Shown: positions 38,090-49,210 of the stretch, one piece after another
Numbering within the stretch: position 1 is the stretch's first letter
Layout of the letters: each line of letters begins with the position of its first letter
Assembly (NCBI GenBank): GCA_022661535.1
Contig: JAKULF010000005.1
Coordinates: 310,001 to 374,000 of the forward strand
Source: Eutypa lata
Lineage: Eukaryota; Ascomycota; Sordariomycetes; Xylariales; Diatrypaceae
Direction of reading: 5' to 3'
Length of the DNA: 64,000 nucleotides
Translations under genes and position numbers: made by a program
The notes under the pieces: model-generated
Told to the model about the DNA's origin: nothing
Database searches by the model: none
Seen by the model: only the letters and a program-made list of their open reading frames with translations

Positions 38090-39614
38090 ATGCGGGAGTA
38101 TTTCCTAGACTGGCCAGGCGACTTCGAATTTAAAGGGGCCTTGGCAGCGGGATGGGGTCAAACCTCTGTTATCGTTGCAGTGATGGAGCGATCGCCGAAT
38201 CCCGCAATACGAAAGCCACGCGGTTTCATAGTAAAACGTTCGTACCAGGAAGCAGTGTTCAACCCGGAGCATGATGAGATATTGCAGCGAGAGATTGATG
38301 CCGTATACGTAAGTGCGCTAGCAGATACAATTCTAATCTCAAATTCCGGATTACCTTCTTATCTGTCCCCCTGAGCTGTTGCTAATAAACGTCGAACCAT
38401 TATATGGCTGGCAGCGAATGCGTGGAATGGTGCACATTGCGCGACCTTACTTCCCCAACCCGAACCCCTTATACGCTCTCAGTCGCCCGTCTCTAGTTGT
38501 GGAATGGGTCGAAAACGGGCCTTTGAAGCAGTTTTATGATAGAGTTGTATCGGAAGAAATGCCTATTCCCAATCGAATGTTATTTCACTTCTTCGCTTGC
38601 TGTAAGTCACCTTTCCGACTTTGATAACCTTGCCAGGTGGAAATTCTGATGCTGATCTATGTCAATCTGTCAAAAGTGATGCGTATGTGCATAGCGATGG
38701 CATGGCCAGATAACCCACCTATACAGATCGAGGCTTTTGATCTGGGTATAGAGTTCCCGAACGAGACGTTCCCGTCTGACCCGAAGCCTCCCAAGTCGCA
38801 GTGGGTTCATGGCAATGTCACCATGAACAATAGTATGTACCCCGTTACCGCAACCAGAGCATGTGGATTTGTGGAATAATTTCCGTCTCCGGACGGCCAT
38901 CAATCACAATCGCTAATATAAAAATAACTGCTTGATACTATAGTCATGATAGGGGACCATTCACCGCTCGCTGATGAACACATCCTGACCCCAATACTGA
39001 AACTCATCGACTTTGGGGCTCTTAGAATAGATCCAAATACGAATAACGACGACGCCGGAACAAAACAAAATATTTATGACATGGGACGCGTATGTTCTAC
39101 ATCAGTGCCCCCACTATTCCCATCATCTATCCATCCATGCCTGTATCACACCTTCCCCAAACTTTCACCTCCCTCCGCCTCCCACTCCACCCCACTTCTC
39201 CCAAGCACATCACATAATTCCAGAAAGCAACTTGGCCACGTATCAAACATCTGACCATTGTGCCTCCAGATAATGCGGATCCTAATCACGCAAGACGACG
39301 AGTGGGACCCGGCGCCCGACGACGTGACGATGAGCATAGCCGGGACCAACAAGACGTTCCAGACGGCGGCGGCGGTGCTGATCCCGGACGCGGACTTCCT
39401 GAACATCGACGCGGACCTGCGGCGCCTCGTGATGCGGTGCCAGGCGGTGAACGCGGCGGACCGCCCCACGCTCGAGCAGCTCGGCGGCGAGCTCGTCCAG
39501 CACATGACGATCAAGACCGAGGACTACTACAAGAGTAACAATCTCATTACGTGGCGGCTGGAGACGACTTCTTCGATCAATGAGATGATTAATGAGCTGA
39601 TTTACTATGCTTGA
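38090..39614 (+). CDS. Protein-kinase-like fold protein, probable pseudokinase
   Basis: Five exons (38090-38308, 38415-38601, 38677-38832, 38944-39089, 39270-39614) give at least 350 residues. The frame is open about 45 nt further upstream (ending in AQRQVKR), so the true N-terminus is unresolved. The fold order of eukaryotic kinases is visible. Seen are FEFKGALAAGWGQTSVIVAV (glycine-loop region), RGFIVKR with a candidate VAIK lysine, MRGMVHIARPYF, and the hinge SLVVEWVENGPLKQFY. Then WVHGNVTMNNIMIG (catalytic loop), LKLIDFGAL (DFG) and DRPTLEQLGGELV near the C-terminus. The catalytic loop has HGN instead of HRD/HGD, so the base Asp is missing and catalysis is doubtful. Similar divergent kinase-like proteins are common in ascomycetes. 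Confidence 0.75.
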
Positions 39615-40140
39615 AAGAGAAACAGGAGGATGGGGGGGGATAAATCGGGAGGGGGGGAAATTATGGGTGGAAGAATAAATATATAGAAAGGGAAGAAGAA
39701 GAAGGGGAGGCAGGAGGGCTCAAAGCCATCATCATGTGGGAAACCTTATTCCTCTTTGGTTCTTTTCGCGTACAAACATTTATTAAGTTTAGCTTTCCTT
39801 TGGAGGATTGCAGATACATGGTATAAAACAGGAACCGTTCCATAATGTCACAGTTGAAGTTAGTAGTAAATCACAAGTACATATGAAAGAATGCTTGTCA
39901 TGCAACGTTCATTTGGGACAGCCAAATTGCACTAGAAATTCCCTTCCTATCTACTTAAGCTTTCCTCCTTAAGGGGTATGTGTATCTTACAAAAGCTATC
40001 CAGGGTAGCATTGAGTACAGTTATGAGAAAATGCGGAAGCCCAAGAAAATAACCGCAGAAGCTTCTACACCCTCCTATAGGAAGCTGGATGAAGGGTAGA
40101 AGATCACAAGGCGCAAGGGACATATACACCAAGCGTTAGA
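39615..40140. other. 3' intergenic between convergent genes
   Basis: Purine-rich low-complexity sequence (GGGGGG and GAAGAAGAAG near 39630-39720), no gene. Confidence 0.55.
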
Positions 40141-42017
40141 TTAGAACCGCCCCCACAATGCTCTTACCTGTCGTGCTCGCCAGAGATCTAGAGGATATCG
40201 GACTGGAGGATCCTGATCCTCGGCCTTGTGGAAATCGGAGTGAAAACTCCAGACTGTGAAGCGGTCCTCCTCAATCATAACCACGAAATCATTGTCCCCC
40301 TTGATATCCATATAGACGTTCCTGCCGTACGACCCATGGCATGTTTCGAAGAAATCTCCAGGACGATCATAATTGCTATCCTCCAGCTCGCCTGGAATTG
40401 ATAATTCATATGGAAACTCGGCGGTTGTGTTTTCGGTCTTGGAGACGGCAGCACGCGGCGATGGTATGGGCTTTGGGTTGGCTCCGGTGCCTTGTGGTAC
40501 TGATGTTCCACGCCAGACGTTCTCTTGGGTAGGCACCGCCACCAGTTTCGAGTACCCTTGGCTGAGACTAAGGGGATCTTGACAGATGACGGTATCATTC
40601 CACAATTGGTGTTGGAGGAGAAATCGAGCAAGTCGACGGGAACCGGTCAACTGAATTGCAAGGCGCATGGGCGGAGGATAGAAATCGAGAGCATGGTGGT
40701 GACGGCTAAGGCACAATTGAGGTAGCATAAATCGCCTGAATGAGAATTTGCAGTTAATGATGTTGAATAGTACTATGTCCGCTGGCCAGGTATAGCCGTT
40801 GTCATGCTGACCATAACACCGGTCGTGCAATGTCTCATTAAAGACAACACTAAGGCTGAATGTCCCAAATTCATCTGCCTTCTGGGCTCTCACTGGACAA
40901 ACTTTGCTTTGACCACCCATTTTGACAAACTGGAGACTCTCGTCAGTGCTACCGGGGTGAATGAACGAGTAGCGCCGAACACAAAGATCATCTTTATATT
41001 CATGGACTTCAAAGGCCACAGATGGAATGCCTTGGATCCGGCATTGACAAGCTGTCGCAATGAACCACACATCGCTTTTGTGTGGATGCAGGATAACATC
41101 ATGGCTTGGCGTAAGTACCCATTTGATCCAGCTTGATCTAAGTTCTTCCGAAATGTCGATGGTGACGGATCGTGGTGAACCGTTGAAAGACCAGATGATA
41201 AACTTGTCGGCGTGTGTGGCAACAACTCTTTCGCCCTCCGTTACGCAACGATTGACTGGCCTCAGAATATTAGCTACACGGACCTCATCCGTCTTGTATT
41301 TCCAGGCAATCCTACATTCTGTGGTGTCAGTGATTATAATATTATAAGAACGTTTTCATGCTATACGTACAGTTGGAATCCGGTACTGATCACAGCAAGC
41401 TCGTCCCCGAGTGCGGCCAGACGATTCAAAGGATCATACGCAAGGAGCTGGAGCCCCAATGTGTTGGGTGTAAAAATCCTCCTCTTCTTAGTTCGCAGGT
41501 TGTCTACTACGACTATATTTAAGAAAGGCATCCATCCTAGGTGTCCGCAAGCATACACAGCCGTTTGGCCAACACCAGTAGATAAGAATTGAGAGGGTAC
41601 ATAAGCATCGTCACTTCCATCTCCACCACTCAAGTGAAATTTAGTATCAAGATCGAAGAGCCTTTCATCCTTCCAGGCATATGTTTTTGCCAGCATTCCG
41701 CTGTGTGTTCCGTGATCTCTGTTGAAGCCTCTTCGGATGCCATAGTTGAATATTGGATAATAGTCGACTGTCGTGTCTTGATCTGTGCTGCCTTTCGATG
41801 GGACAAGCGAGGGGAAGAATCGTTGAATGGCAGAGTACATCAGCGCCTTGCTGCGAAATTTCTTACGCCATTGCCTCGAAACCCCTAGACATACTACAAT
41901 ATCGTAACGTCCTAGGTGCTTTGCGATTACCACATTGATCTCGACTGGAAGGAGACCGACGATATCCTTCTTCTTTGGAGAAGCCTTGGCGACCGTCTGG
42001 AATTGTGAGGAGTCCAT
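40141..42017 (-). CDS. F-box protein with a long C-terminal domain
   Basis: Two exons (42017-41371 and 41311-40141) give 605 residues. The N-terminus holds an F-box: DIVGLLPVEINVVIAKHLGR, then YDIVVCLGVSRQWRKKFRSK. After it come segments that look beta-propeller-like: TAVYACGHLGWMPFLNIVVV, LQLLAYDPLNRLAALGDEL, ERVVATHADKFIIWSFNG, and near the end FVVMIEEDRFTVWSFHSDF. Such proteins act as substrate receptors of SCF ubiquitin ligases. The junction was placed at a GTACGT donor and TAG acceptor because it joins GFQL to IAWKYKT in frame; a nearby alternative acceptor is possible. No target can be inferred. Confidence 0.8.
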
Positions 42018-42897
42018 TCTTCGCTTGGTAAAGCCGGTGGAATGTGTCTGGTGACGCGTTTCAGTAATAATGCTATGATGATTGCGAAGAGGACCATTGA
42101 TGCAGAGTAATCTTACCTTAATTTTAGATTCACAAGCGACGCGCGATATTTGTCGATGGAATAGATACTAATAGGTGTGGGAAGTTGGCATCAAACCGTG
42201 ACTGGGTAAGTGAAGAAAGGAAAAGACAGGGTGGGTAGGAAGTGTGATCGTGATGGGAGGAGAGTACGTAATAGAATGAAGTAAAGTTGGGCATGTACAC
42301 ACTAGAAATAATTTACTGCTTCCACTGTCCTGTCGGCTCTTTCCTATTGTTTGAGCTGCCAGGGCAGTACAAATGGAAATAGGTTATTCGCTAATGGTAT
42401 GTAGTGAATGTATGTAGGAGAGGAGAATCCACAATAATGTGTAATGTCCAACCAGATTTAGGCGACATTAACATCAACCTACCTAGGTACCAAAAATCAG
42501 AGCTAGCCCAGTGGAACAAAAGGCTCATAGATCAGATACCCTTCCTTTATGCTTTGTGACAACAAGCCGACAGGTAGGCAGATGTATCTACGTGCCGATA
42601 AGAGTGGAAGGCAGGTAAGAGTTAATGAATACAGTGCTAAGATCTGGTGTACCAAGGAAAGAAGGAACTTGGAAATATCAAAATCCATGTTGGAGCGTTA
42701 TCAACTCTTATCGTCCAAAGAGTAATTTTTACAGAGATAAAAGAAGGTACAATACGACATACATGTAGGCAGTGAATGTGTATACCTGGTACATAATCTG
42801 ATCTAACGGAAAGTGAACATAATGCTAACATGTTGAACTAGTTGTTACAGGTAAGTCAACAAAAATTCACTTTTCTATTTTCCTACCATAGTGCCTG
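42018..42897. other. Intergenic, no supported gene
   Basis: Short overlapping ORFs only, no motif. Nothing recognised. Confidence 0.5.
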
Positions 42898-43891
42898 TTA
42901 TAAACGCTCGGCAGACTGTGCATCATTAGTGAGTCTCTTCTCGCCATCCATATTACTCTTCAGCCAGCAATAATTCAAATCTGTCCCTTGGGGTCCTGCG
43001 TCAAACCACGTCACTCCATGGCATCCATTAGTCTCAGCACACCACGACATACACGCCTCCATGGACTCAGCCTCGCGGTTATCGATATCGTACCCAGGAT
43101 GTTGTACCCCGCATGTACGTTGGAATTGGACTTCGGTGGTAGGATCCGAGAATACGGTCGCATTTGCTTCGGGACACTGTACCTCCGTTTCGGAAGTTGA
43201 AGCTGGTATATTGTTAGCAGTCAAGAAAATATCATGAGGGAAAATAATAGGAAAGGGAAGTTACCTTTAGCGCTAGTGTGGTTTCCCCTGTGATCGATCA
43301 ACTGTTAGTGACTAACTGCTTTGTAGTTCAATATGGGAGGAAATAAAGCACGTACCTTTCTTTTCTCAATCCCAAAACAACGCCGAGAACTGTAGCGATA
43401 GCTACAAGGAATACGACTACTAGAAGAATGATGAATACTCTTCTACGAATACCGCATATTCTCCGCTGGTTAGGAGATTTATCGACAACCCCCTTTTCAT
43501 CGGAGACATCGCCGCCGCTTTTGGGTGCCATCCCGACGCCTTGAAGCACGGTCTCTCTTTCATTCCTCGCCACGATTGTCGGACCAGAAATAACCTCGAG
43601 GCCCGGTTGCGATATACGAGTAAGAAGAGCACTGTTGGCTTCAACAACTGGTTTTGGCTGGTGCGCCTGTATGGTTTCGGTAGATCTCCAATTGCCGTCG
43701 AACTTCGCCAGGCTGTTCCTAAGTTTCCTGTTCATCCTGATCCACGTTGGCGATGTTGGTGCTATGCTGCCACTCTCTTTGCCCACATGGCCCTCTTCCG
43801 CACAATCCCAGCAGATAGGAACTTGGCTTCCATCTGAGTGCGGACATTTCGAAGGGACGTTCCTCGGAGTATTGTGAATTTCGTCCATCAT
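42898..43891 (-). CDS. Single-pass membrane protein with PAN/Apple-like ectodomain
   Basis: Three exons (43891-43356, 43287-43265, 43202-42898) give 287 residues; the middle exon is only 23 nt. Residues 1-145 are hydrophilic and without signal peptide (MMDEIHNTPRNVPS...). A basic stop (RRICGIRRR) then precedes one membrane helix (VFIILLVVVFLVAIATVLGV). The part after the helix has cysteines in the pattern of PAN/Apple domains: QFQRTCGVQHPGYDI, MEACMSWCAETNGCHGVTWF, NYCWLKSNM. This gives an N-in, C-out arrangement with a carbohydrate- or protein-binding ectodomain at the cell surface. The role is unknown; similar short proteins are frequent in ascomycetes. Confidence 0.8.
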
Positions 43892-44829
43892 CGTTTGGTA
43901 ACAAGGTTTAACTGACCAGAAAACTAGCCAGATGTCTAGGTTTGATACTAAAGATGCTAAAGTGTAGGTTTATGTGTATATCGGATTAATGTGAATGCTA
44001 AACCAGAGCGACACATACATTTCAATTTTCCTCTTCTTAAACGCGTTCCAAAAATAGCACGACTTTGCCAACAAGGATATAGAATAACATCCAATATAAG
44101 CCCATTGTCTGTCTAGACAAGGCCTCATTAGCCCCCCTTTTCCAGGGATAATGGACTTTATCGGCATTGATTCTCCCAAGATGTAAACCCCTTGTGAGGT
44201 AATTGTGCCGTGCCATGCGTACAAAGGCCTCCAAGTCACGAGGTCGACGGGCGAACAATCAACTATACGTCATCACCTACTTGTTTGGTCAGCACCAAGT
44301 CATTTTCGGCTACAAATAAACATTGTGGTAATAGATCAAGCCAATAAAGCCTGGGCGACGAATGGGAGTCTTTGGAATTTAAGTAAATTATTAAATATTA
44401 GTTCCGAGCTTTAGCTTCTCTCCTTTGGGGCCCGAGGATTGTGATGCCTTGGTTAATTGCAAATCCGTTGTCCTTTTGTTACAATAGTGTGGTATAAATA
44501 TCATTTCTGCGCTGAACTGGGCTGTTTAATTTGGTTTGCAGACGTCGATATCTGAACAGACCTTTCCTAGGGGACCCAGCCTGTTACTAACAACCTGCAA
44601 ATCATGACTAGAAATATAGAGTTATTCAATTAGATACAAGGATATATGGTTTCCTCGTCTGCTAATCTTCCTTGTCTCCATTATCAAAGTGCCAAAAGAG
44701 CAAGCGGAGTTGTCAAATAGTACGCTGCAGCATATCATTGGACGAAACTACTGAAACATGCAACCCAATTGATTATACGAAATAAGAATAACATTCCCAC
44801 CACTCTATAATAAATCCTACTTCTAAATT
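43892..44829. other. Intergenic, no supported gene
   Basis: Two overlapping minus-strand ORFs near 44000-44250 lack motifs. Nothing else is seen. Confidence 0.5.
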
Positions 44830-46815
44830 TTACCTGTGGCCCGTTTGTATCTCCCATAATTGTCTATATTTTCCGTCCTTCTCAATCAAACCTTCATGAT
44901 TTCCGACCTCCTCAATCTGTCCATTCTCCAAGACAAGTATAACATCCGCATGTACAATGGTGCTCAACCGATGCGCAATAACGAAAGTCGTACGGCCCGT
45001 TGAGAGCTTCCGAAGGGCAGGTTGTATGTCCGCCTCCGTCTTACTATCTATCGCCGAGCTAGCCTCGTCCAAGAACAGGATCTTGGGCTGCTTCAGAATG
45101 ACCCGCGCGATCGATATGCGCTGCCTTTCACCTCCAGAGAGCTTAACACCCCTCTCTCCAACGACCGTGTCGTACTGGTCCGGAAACGACATGATCTTGT
45201 CGTGGATGCGGGCCTGCATGCAAGCCTCCACGACCTCCTCCTCGCTCGCATCCAGCCGCGCGTATCGGACGTTCTCCATGATCGACATGTTAAAAAGCGA
45301 CGTCTCCTGCGGGACGATACCGAATGCTTCCCGCAAGCTGCTCAGAGTAACTCCGCGGATGTCCGCGCCGTCGATCGTGATGCTCCCTGAGGTCACGTCG
45401 TAGAAGCGGAAGAGAAGCTTCAAAATGGTAGACTTCCCTGCTCCGGTCTCTCCCACGAGCGCGACTGTTTGACCCGGCCGAGCAATAAACGAGATGTCTT
45501 TGATGGTTTCCTTTCTATCGCCATATCTAAACGAAACCTTCTCGAATCGAACTTCGCCATGGTCCACACTCAGCGGGCGCGCATCAGGAGCATCCGCTAC
45601 TGTGGGTTTCCGTCGGAGAATCTCGAGCGCACGCTCCGCATCGACGATATACTCGGTTATCTCCTCCGAGATATACGAGAAGACGTAGAGCGGCTCGGTC
45701 AAGAGATCCCAGACCGAGTTGAGAGCAATGAAGTTGCCAATGGGTTTGACTCCCTGCGCGACCCTATACGCCGCGAGGAAATTAACGCTCATCCGACCGA
45801 GGAACAGGATGTGGGCGCGGGCGGCCTCAACCGACATATCTGTGAGTCTAAGCCGCCTCAGAGATGCGATCTGGTCCCGCAGCGAACTCATGAGCCGTAG
45901 GTGCTGATACTCCCCGCGGTTGAAATAGGACACCGTTGTCCAGTGGCTGATGCTCTGGTACTGCACCTTCGTGGTGGTTCGCTCCCTGCGCGCAAAGACG
46001 CGGCGCTTGCGCGCCTCCCAGATCCCGCCTCTCCATGTTAGGAGCCCGTATACAGTCGCCATGACGACAATGATGCCTGCGAAGGAGATGTCGAACAGAC
46101 TGCTGATATAAAAGATAGCTGTGATGAGATCCAAGATAATAGGTGCGAACTCGAGCAGAATGAGCCGGATCAACTTGGTGAGGGAACTAGCCTGCTCGGT
46201 GGCTTTCATCAGCTCGCCACTGTCCACATTCGCGTGAAAGTCCATCGACAGTCCCATGATGTGATTGAAAATCAAGTCGGTCATCTGCGTCGTCGACCAG
46301 TTATCGAACAACAGCTCTAGGAAATCGTGGATGGCACCACGCGTCCCCGGCGAGTTGAGGTACCGCAGGCCGAACAGCCACGCCAGATCCCTCCAGGGCA
46401 GTTCGCCCCTACCGTAAGACCGGACGAGGTTCTCGACGACCAGACCTTCCTGGCGCGGGATGAGGATGTTCAGGACCCGCTGAGCGGCGATGCACAGGCC
46501 GATGAAGAACAAATACAGCTGGATCCTGCGGTTCTTCCGTGGCCAGAGGTGGGGGAGGAATATCCCGTAGCTCCTGATGTAGGCCCAGAAACCGCCGGCG
46601 TCTTCGACGCGCTTCTTGAACTCGTCTTCTGCTTCTTCGTCGTCTGAGTCCGCATTGTATATGTCGCTGCTGTCTCCGCTGGCTAGTTTGCTGGCAGCGA
46701 TTGATATGCTTGCATTAGACTCGATTGAGTCTCGGGCCACATCCGCTAGGAGTGGTTGCCGCTCAGAAGCAGGGTTTGCGGCCTCGTCGTCTTCGTTGGT
46801 GTTGAAAATAGACAT
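44830..46815 (-). CDS. HMT1/ABCB6-type half ABC transporter
   Basis: A single exon encodes 661 residues, one transmembrane domain plus one nucleotide-binding domain. The N-terminus (about 90 residues) is acidic and serine-rich. FLPHLWPRKNRRIQLYLFFI begins the first helix, and QRVLNILIPRQEG matches the start of the ABCB6/HMT1 membrane domain. The nucleotide-binding part has Walker A (VGETGAGKST), Q-loop (IVPQETSLF), signature (LSGGERQRISIAR), Walker B (KILFLDEASSAID) and H-loop (VIAHRLST), all intact. Family members export glutathione conjugates, phytochelatin-metal complexes or porphyrins at vacuolar or mitochondrial membranes and form homodimers. The extra N-terminal five-helix domain of full-length HMT1 is absent. 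It could serve detoxification in the putative resistance region. Confidence 0.92.
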   Translation of the reverse strand: MSIFNTNEDDEAANPASERQPLLADVARDSIESNASISIAASKLASGDSSDIYNADSDDEEAEDEFKKRVEDAGGFWAYIRSYGIFLPHLWPRKNRRIQLYLFFIGLCIAAQRVLNILIPRQEGLVVENLVRSYGRGELPWRDLAWLFGLRYLNSPGTRGAIHDFLELLFDNWSTTQMTDLIFNHIMGLSMDFHANVDSGELMKATEQASSLTKLIRLILLEFAPIILDLITAIFYISSLFDISFAGIIVVMATVYGLLTWRGGIWEARKRRVFARRERTTTKVQYQSISHWTTVSYFNRGEYQHLRLMSSLRDQIASLRRLRLTDMSVEAARAHILFLGRMSVNFLAAYRVAQGVKPIGNFIALNSVWDLLTEPLYVFSYISEEITEYIVDAERALEILRRKPTVADAPDARPLSVDHGEVRFEKVSFRYGDRKETIKDISFIARPGQTVALVGETGAGKSTILKLLFRFYDVTSGSITIDGADIRGVTLSSLREAFGIVPQETSLFNMSIMENVRYARLDASEEEVVEACMQARIHDKIMSFPDQYDTVVGERGVKLSGGERQRISIARVILKQPKILFLDEASSAIDSKTEADIQPALRKLSTGRTTFVIAHRLSTIVHADVILVLENGQIEEVGNHEGLIEKDGKYRQLWEIQTGHR

Positions 46816-47821
46816 TATTGAAGAGTATATATGAGTGATAGTCTATGATATGGTGGATACTATGATGCGCGTTTAAATTAGGGGGGAAATATGGGGCTAT
46901 CGTTTCTCGGGCGCTATTCAATGTCTCATCCCACAAGTTATACTCGATGCTACTCTTGGGATTTCTGCTCTTTTATTAGTTTATTGATCTATTATTTCAT
47001 CAACTTTGCTTATGGCTCAACCTAGGACTTAGGAGGTCTCTGTGGCGATGACAGAATGACTCATAGTTGCATACTTTCGTCTGACGGTGAGAATTCTGTT
47101 CAAGAGTCACCCTAGTTACTCATTCTTGTCAATTGAAGCTTACTCGTCAGCTCATTTGCATCGCCAAGGCAGACACAGCCTTACAAGTCATACTGCGATC
47201 TTTGGACTTTAATCGAACTTGATAGAGTTTGCGAATATAGTAGTTATGCCGAACTAGATATAGTTATACCCATCTGTTGTTTACAGTAGTGTTAAAGAGT
47301 TACTACTTCCGCAGGGCTCTTAAATCTGTTCGCGCAATGGCCCACCTAACTATGGAAATGTGCGGCGGCATCTGTCAGCTATCAATTCCCAATTATTATA
47401 CTCAAAAGATCCATTACAAGCTGACAAGGTAGCATTCCAAATGTTTCAAGGGTCTATGGCACGACTGCACAGTATGCCAAGTTAGTAGCTGATACGGACT
47501 AGAAGTCAGACACGCCATGAAGGCGTACGAAGACTACTAGATAAGTATATATAAGTAAGAGCCGGGGGTGGAGTCTAACCCCAGATACTTACGATAATAA
47601 CAGGGGGTGCACTAGTAGTAAATGTGCCAAATTATGAAGTAGTTATGGGATATGATTAGACGGGTGAAAAGATGTTGTATTTTCTAAGTGGTACGGTCAG
47701 GTCTGGGACCAGCCGGGACTGTAGTTATAGCGCTATGTCCAGCGCACCTTCCACCAGATACCCAGGTAGTTAGTGTGGGAACTTGCCAAATCGGTTTGTG
47801 TTCGGGTGTCTGATAGGATGA
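46816..47821. other. Intergenic, no supported gene
   Basis: About 1 kb between the divergent ABC transporter and RTA1 genes. No coding region is seen, apart from small inverted motifs such as GGGGTGG...ACCCC near 47563-47582. Confidence 0.5.
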
Positions 47822-47846
47822 GGTCTCGGACCGAGTACGAAGTGGG
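47822..47846. promoter_or_regulatory. Palindromic CGG-A-CCG element upstream of the RTA1 gene
   Basis: The core CTCGGACCGAG (47825-47835) is a perfect inverted repeat, CGG-A-CCG with extended CT/AG arms. It fits binding by a Zn2Cys6 dimer. The 25-bp block matches the block at 50711-50735 in 23 of 25 positions. It lies about 205 bp before the RTA1 start codon. Function is inferred. Confidence 0.6.
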
Positions 47847-47856
47847 CCCGGGACTA

Positions 47857-47881
47857 GATCTCGGACGGTATACGAAGTGGA
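47857..47881. promoter_or_regulatory. Second, imperfect copy of the CGG element
   Basis: This repeats the 47822-47846 block 35 bp downstream with 20 of 25 identical bases (TCTCGGAC and TACGAAGTGG conserved). The palindrome's second half is altered (CGGTA instead of CCGAG), so it may be a weaker site. Confidence 0.45.
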
Positions 47882-48050
47882 TCACAAATGCCGTTAAGAG
47901 CCGGACTATATGCGCTATGCATCTCTCTTGAAAATTATATATAAGTATATCCGTCCATATAGTTGCGATGCAGCGTCCCGTATATATCTTGTCTCTATAG
48001 CTGCTTTGACAGAAATTTCCACATACCTTCTTCCTGCCAAAACACAGAAA

Positions 48051-49055
48051 ATGTCCCAAGATCAGGGGTCACAGGGGGCCGACGCCGCCTCCTCGGAGCT
48101 TTTTACCTTCAGCCTATACCATTACACGCCTTCTCTACCTGCCGCGATCCTTTCTGTTGCTATCTTCGCTATATTGACTGCGACACACGCCTGGCGGATG
48201 CACAGAGCTGGCAGCCTATATTTCACCCCCTTCACTATCGGTGGTTTATGTATGTATATCTCCCAGCACGCTTACCCAACTCTATCTAGTATATATTGTT
48301 ATATCAGGGAATGCTTACAATAGTATTTCACGACAGTCGAAGTTCTCGGCTACGCAGGACGGATATGGTCACATTACGACCCCTTAGCGATCGGGGGGTT
48401 CGTCATCCAAGCGATTCTCATCCTCGTCGCTCCAGCGCTATACGCCGCTTCCATATACATGATACTCGGCCGGCTCATACGCACGATGAACGCGCAGCAC
48501 CTATCGATAATCCCCGTGAACCGCCTGACCCGCATCTTCGTGACGGGGGACATCGTCTCGTTCACGCTGCAGGCCGGGGGAGGCGGCATACAGGCAGCCG
48601 GGACCCTCGATCTCTACAACATCGGGGAGAAGATCATCATCGTCGGCCTCTTCGTGCAGATCGCGCTCTTCAGCATGTTCGTGGCCGTCAGCGTGACCTG
48701 CTATGTCCGGCTCCGCGCCTCCGACCCCCCGTTGGCCGCTGTGGTCGAGAACAGGATCCCCTGGAAACGGCACCTCTATGCCTTGTTCGCTACCAGTGTC
48801 CTGATTCTGGTCAGGAGCGTCTTCCGCGTGGTGGAATACCTGCAGGGGAATGGCGGGTACTTGATCTCCCATGAGGCCTTCCTGTACATATTCGACATGG
48901 CTCTCATGGTGGCGGTTATGGTCATCTTTGCTATCTGGTACATTGATGATCTCCAGGGAAAGAATATGTATGGGAAGCCTTTGCAAAGTTACAGCAGTGA
49001 TGCTAATGACGAGGAACAGCAAACAATAATCTTGCAGGATCTGCGCCAGGCCTGA
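48051..49055 (+). CDS. RTA1-family seven-helix membrane protein
   Basis: Two exons (48051-48249 and 48337-49055) give 305 residues. Splicing restores the family core FTIGGLFEVLGYAGRIWSHY. It is followed by LVAPALYAASIYMILGRLIR, RIFVTGDIVSFTLQAGGGG, LYNIGEKIIIVGLFVQIALF, LILVRSVFRVVEYLQGNGGY and HEAFLYIFDMALM, all typical of the lipid-translocating exporter (RTA1/RSB1/RTM1) family. Seven membrane helices are expected, with a hydrophilic C-terminal tail. In yeast, members confer resistance to aminocholesterol or molasses toxins or export sphingoid bases. It lies tail-to-tail with the Zn2Cys6 gene and both carry the same upstream element, suggesting that it is the regulator's target. Confidence 0.93.
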
Positions 49056-49210
49056 GCATATACCCTCCTGTAACAGCAGGTCTGATTTCAAGCGTGGGTG
49101 GATTCGGGACAAATTGGAAATATAATATATATAGACATCAGACGAGTGCGATGAAGAGCTAGACGCTAGACTGTATAGTATAAGAATACCTCACAATAAA
49201 CTTTTCTTTC

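Noticed and set aside
48296..49112. Long ORFs in other frames over the RTA1 gene
   Set aside because: The RTA1 frame carries seven helices and family motifs; the others are His/Arg- or Asp-rich shadows.
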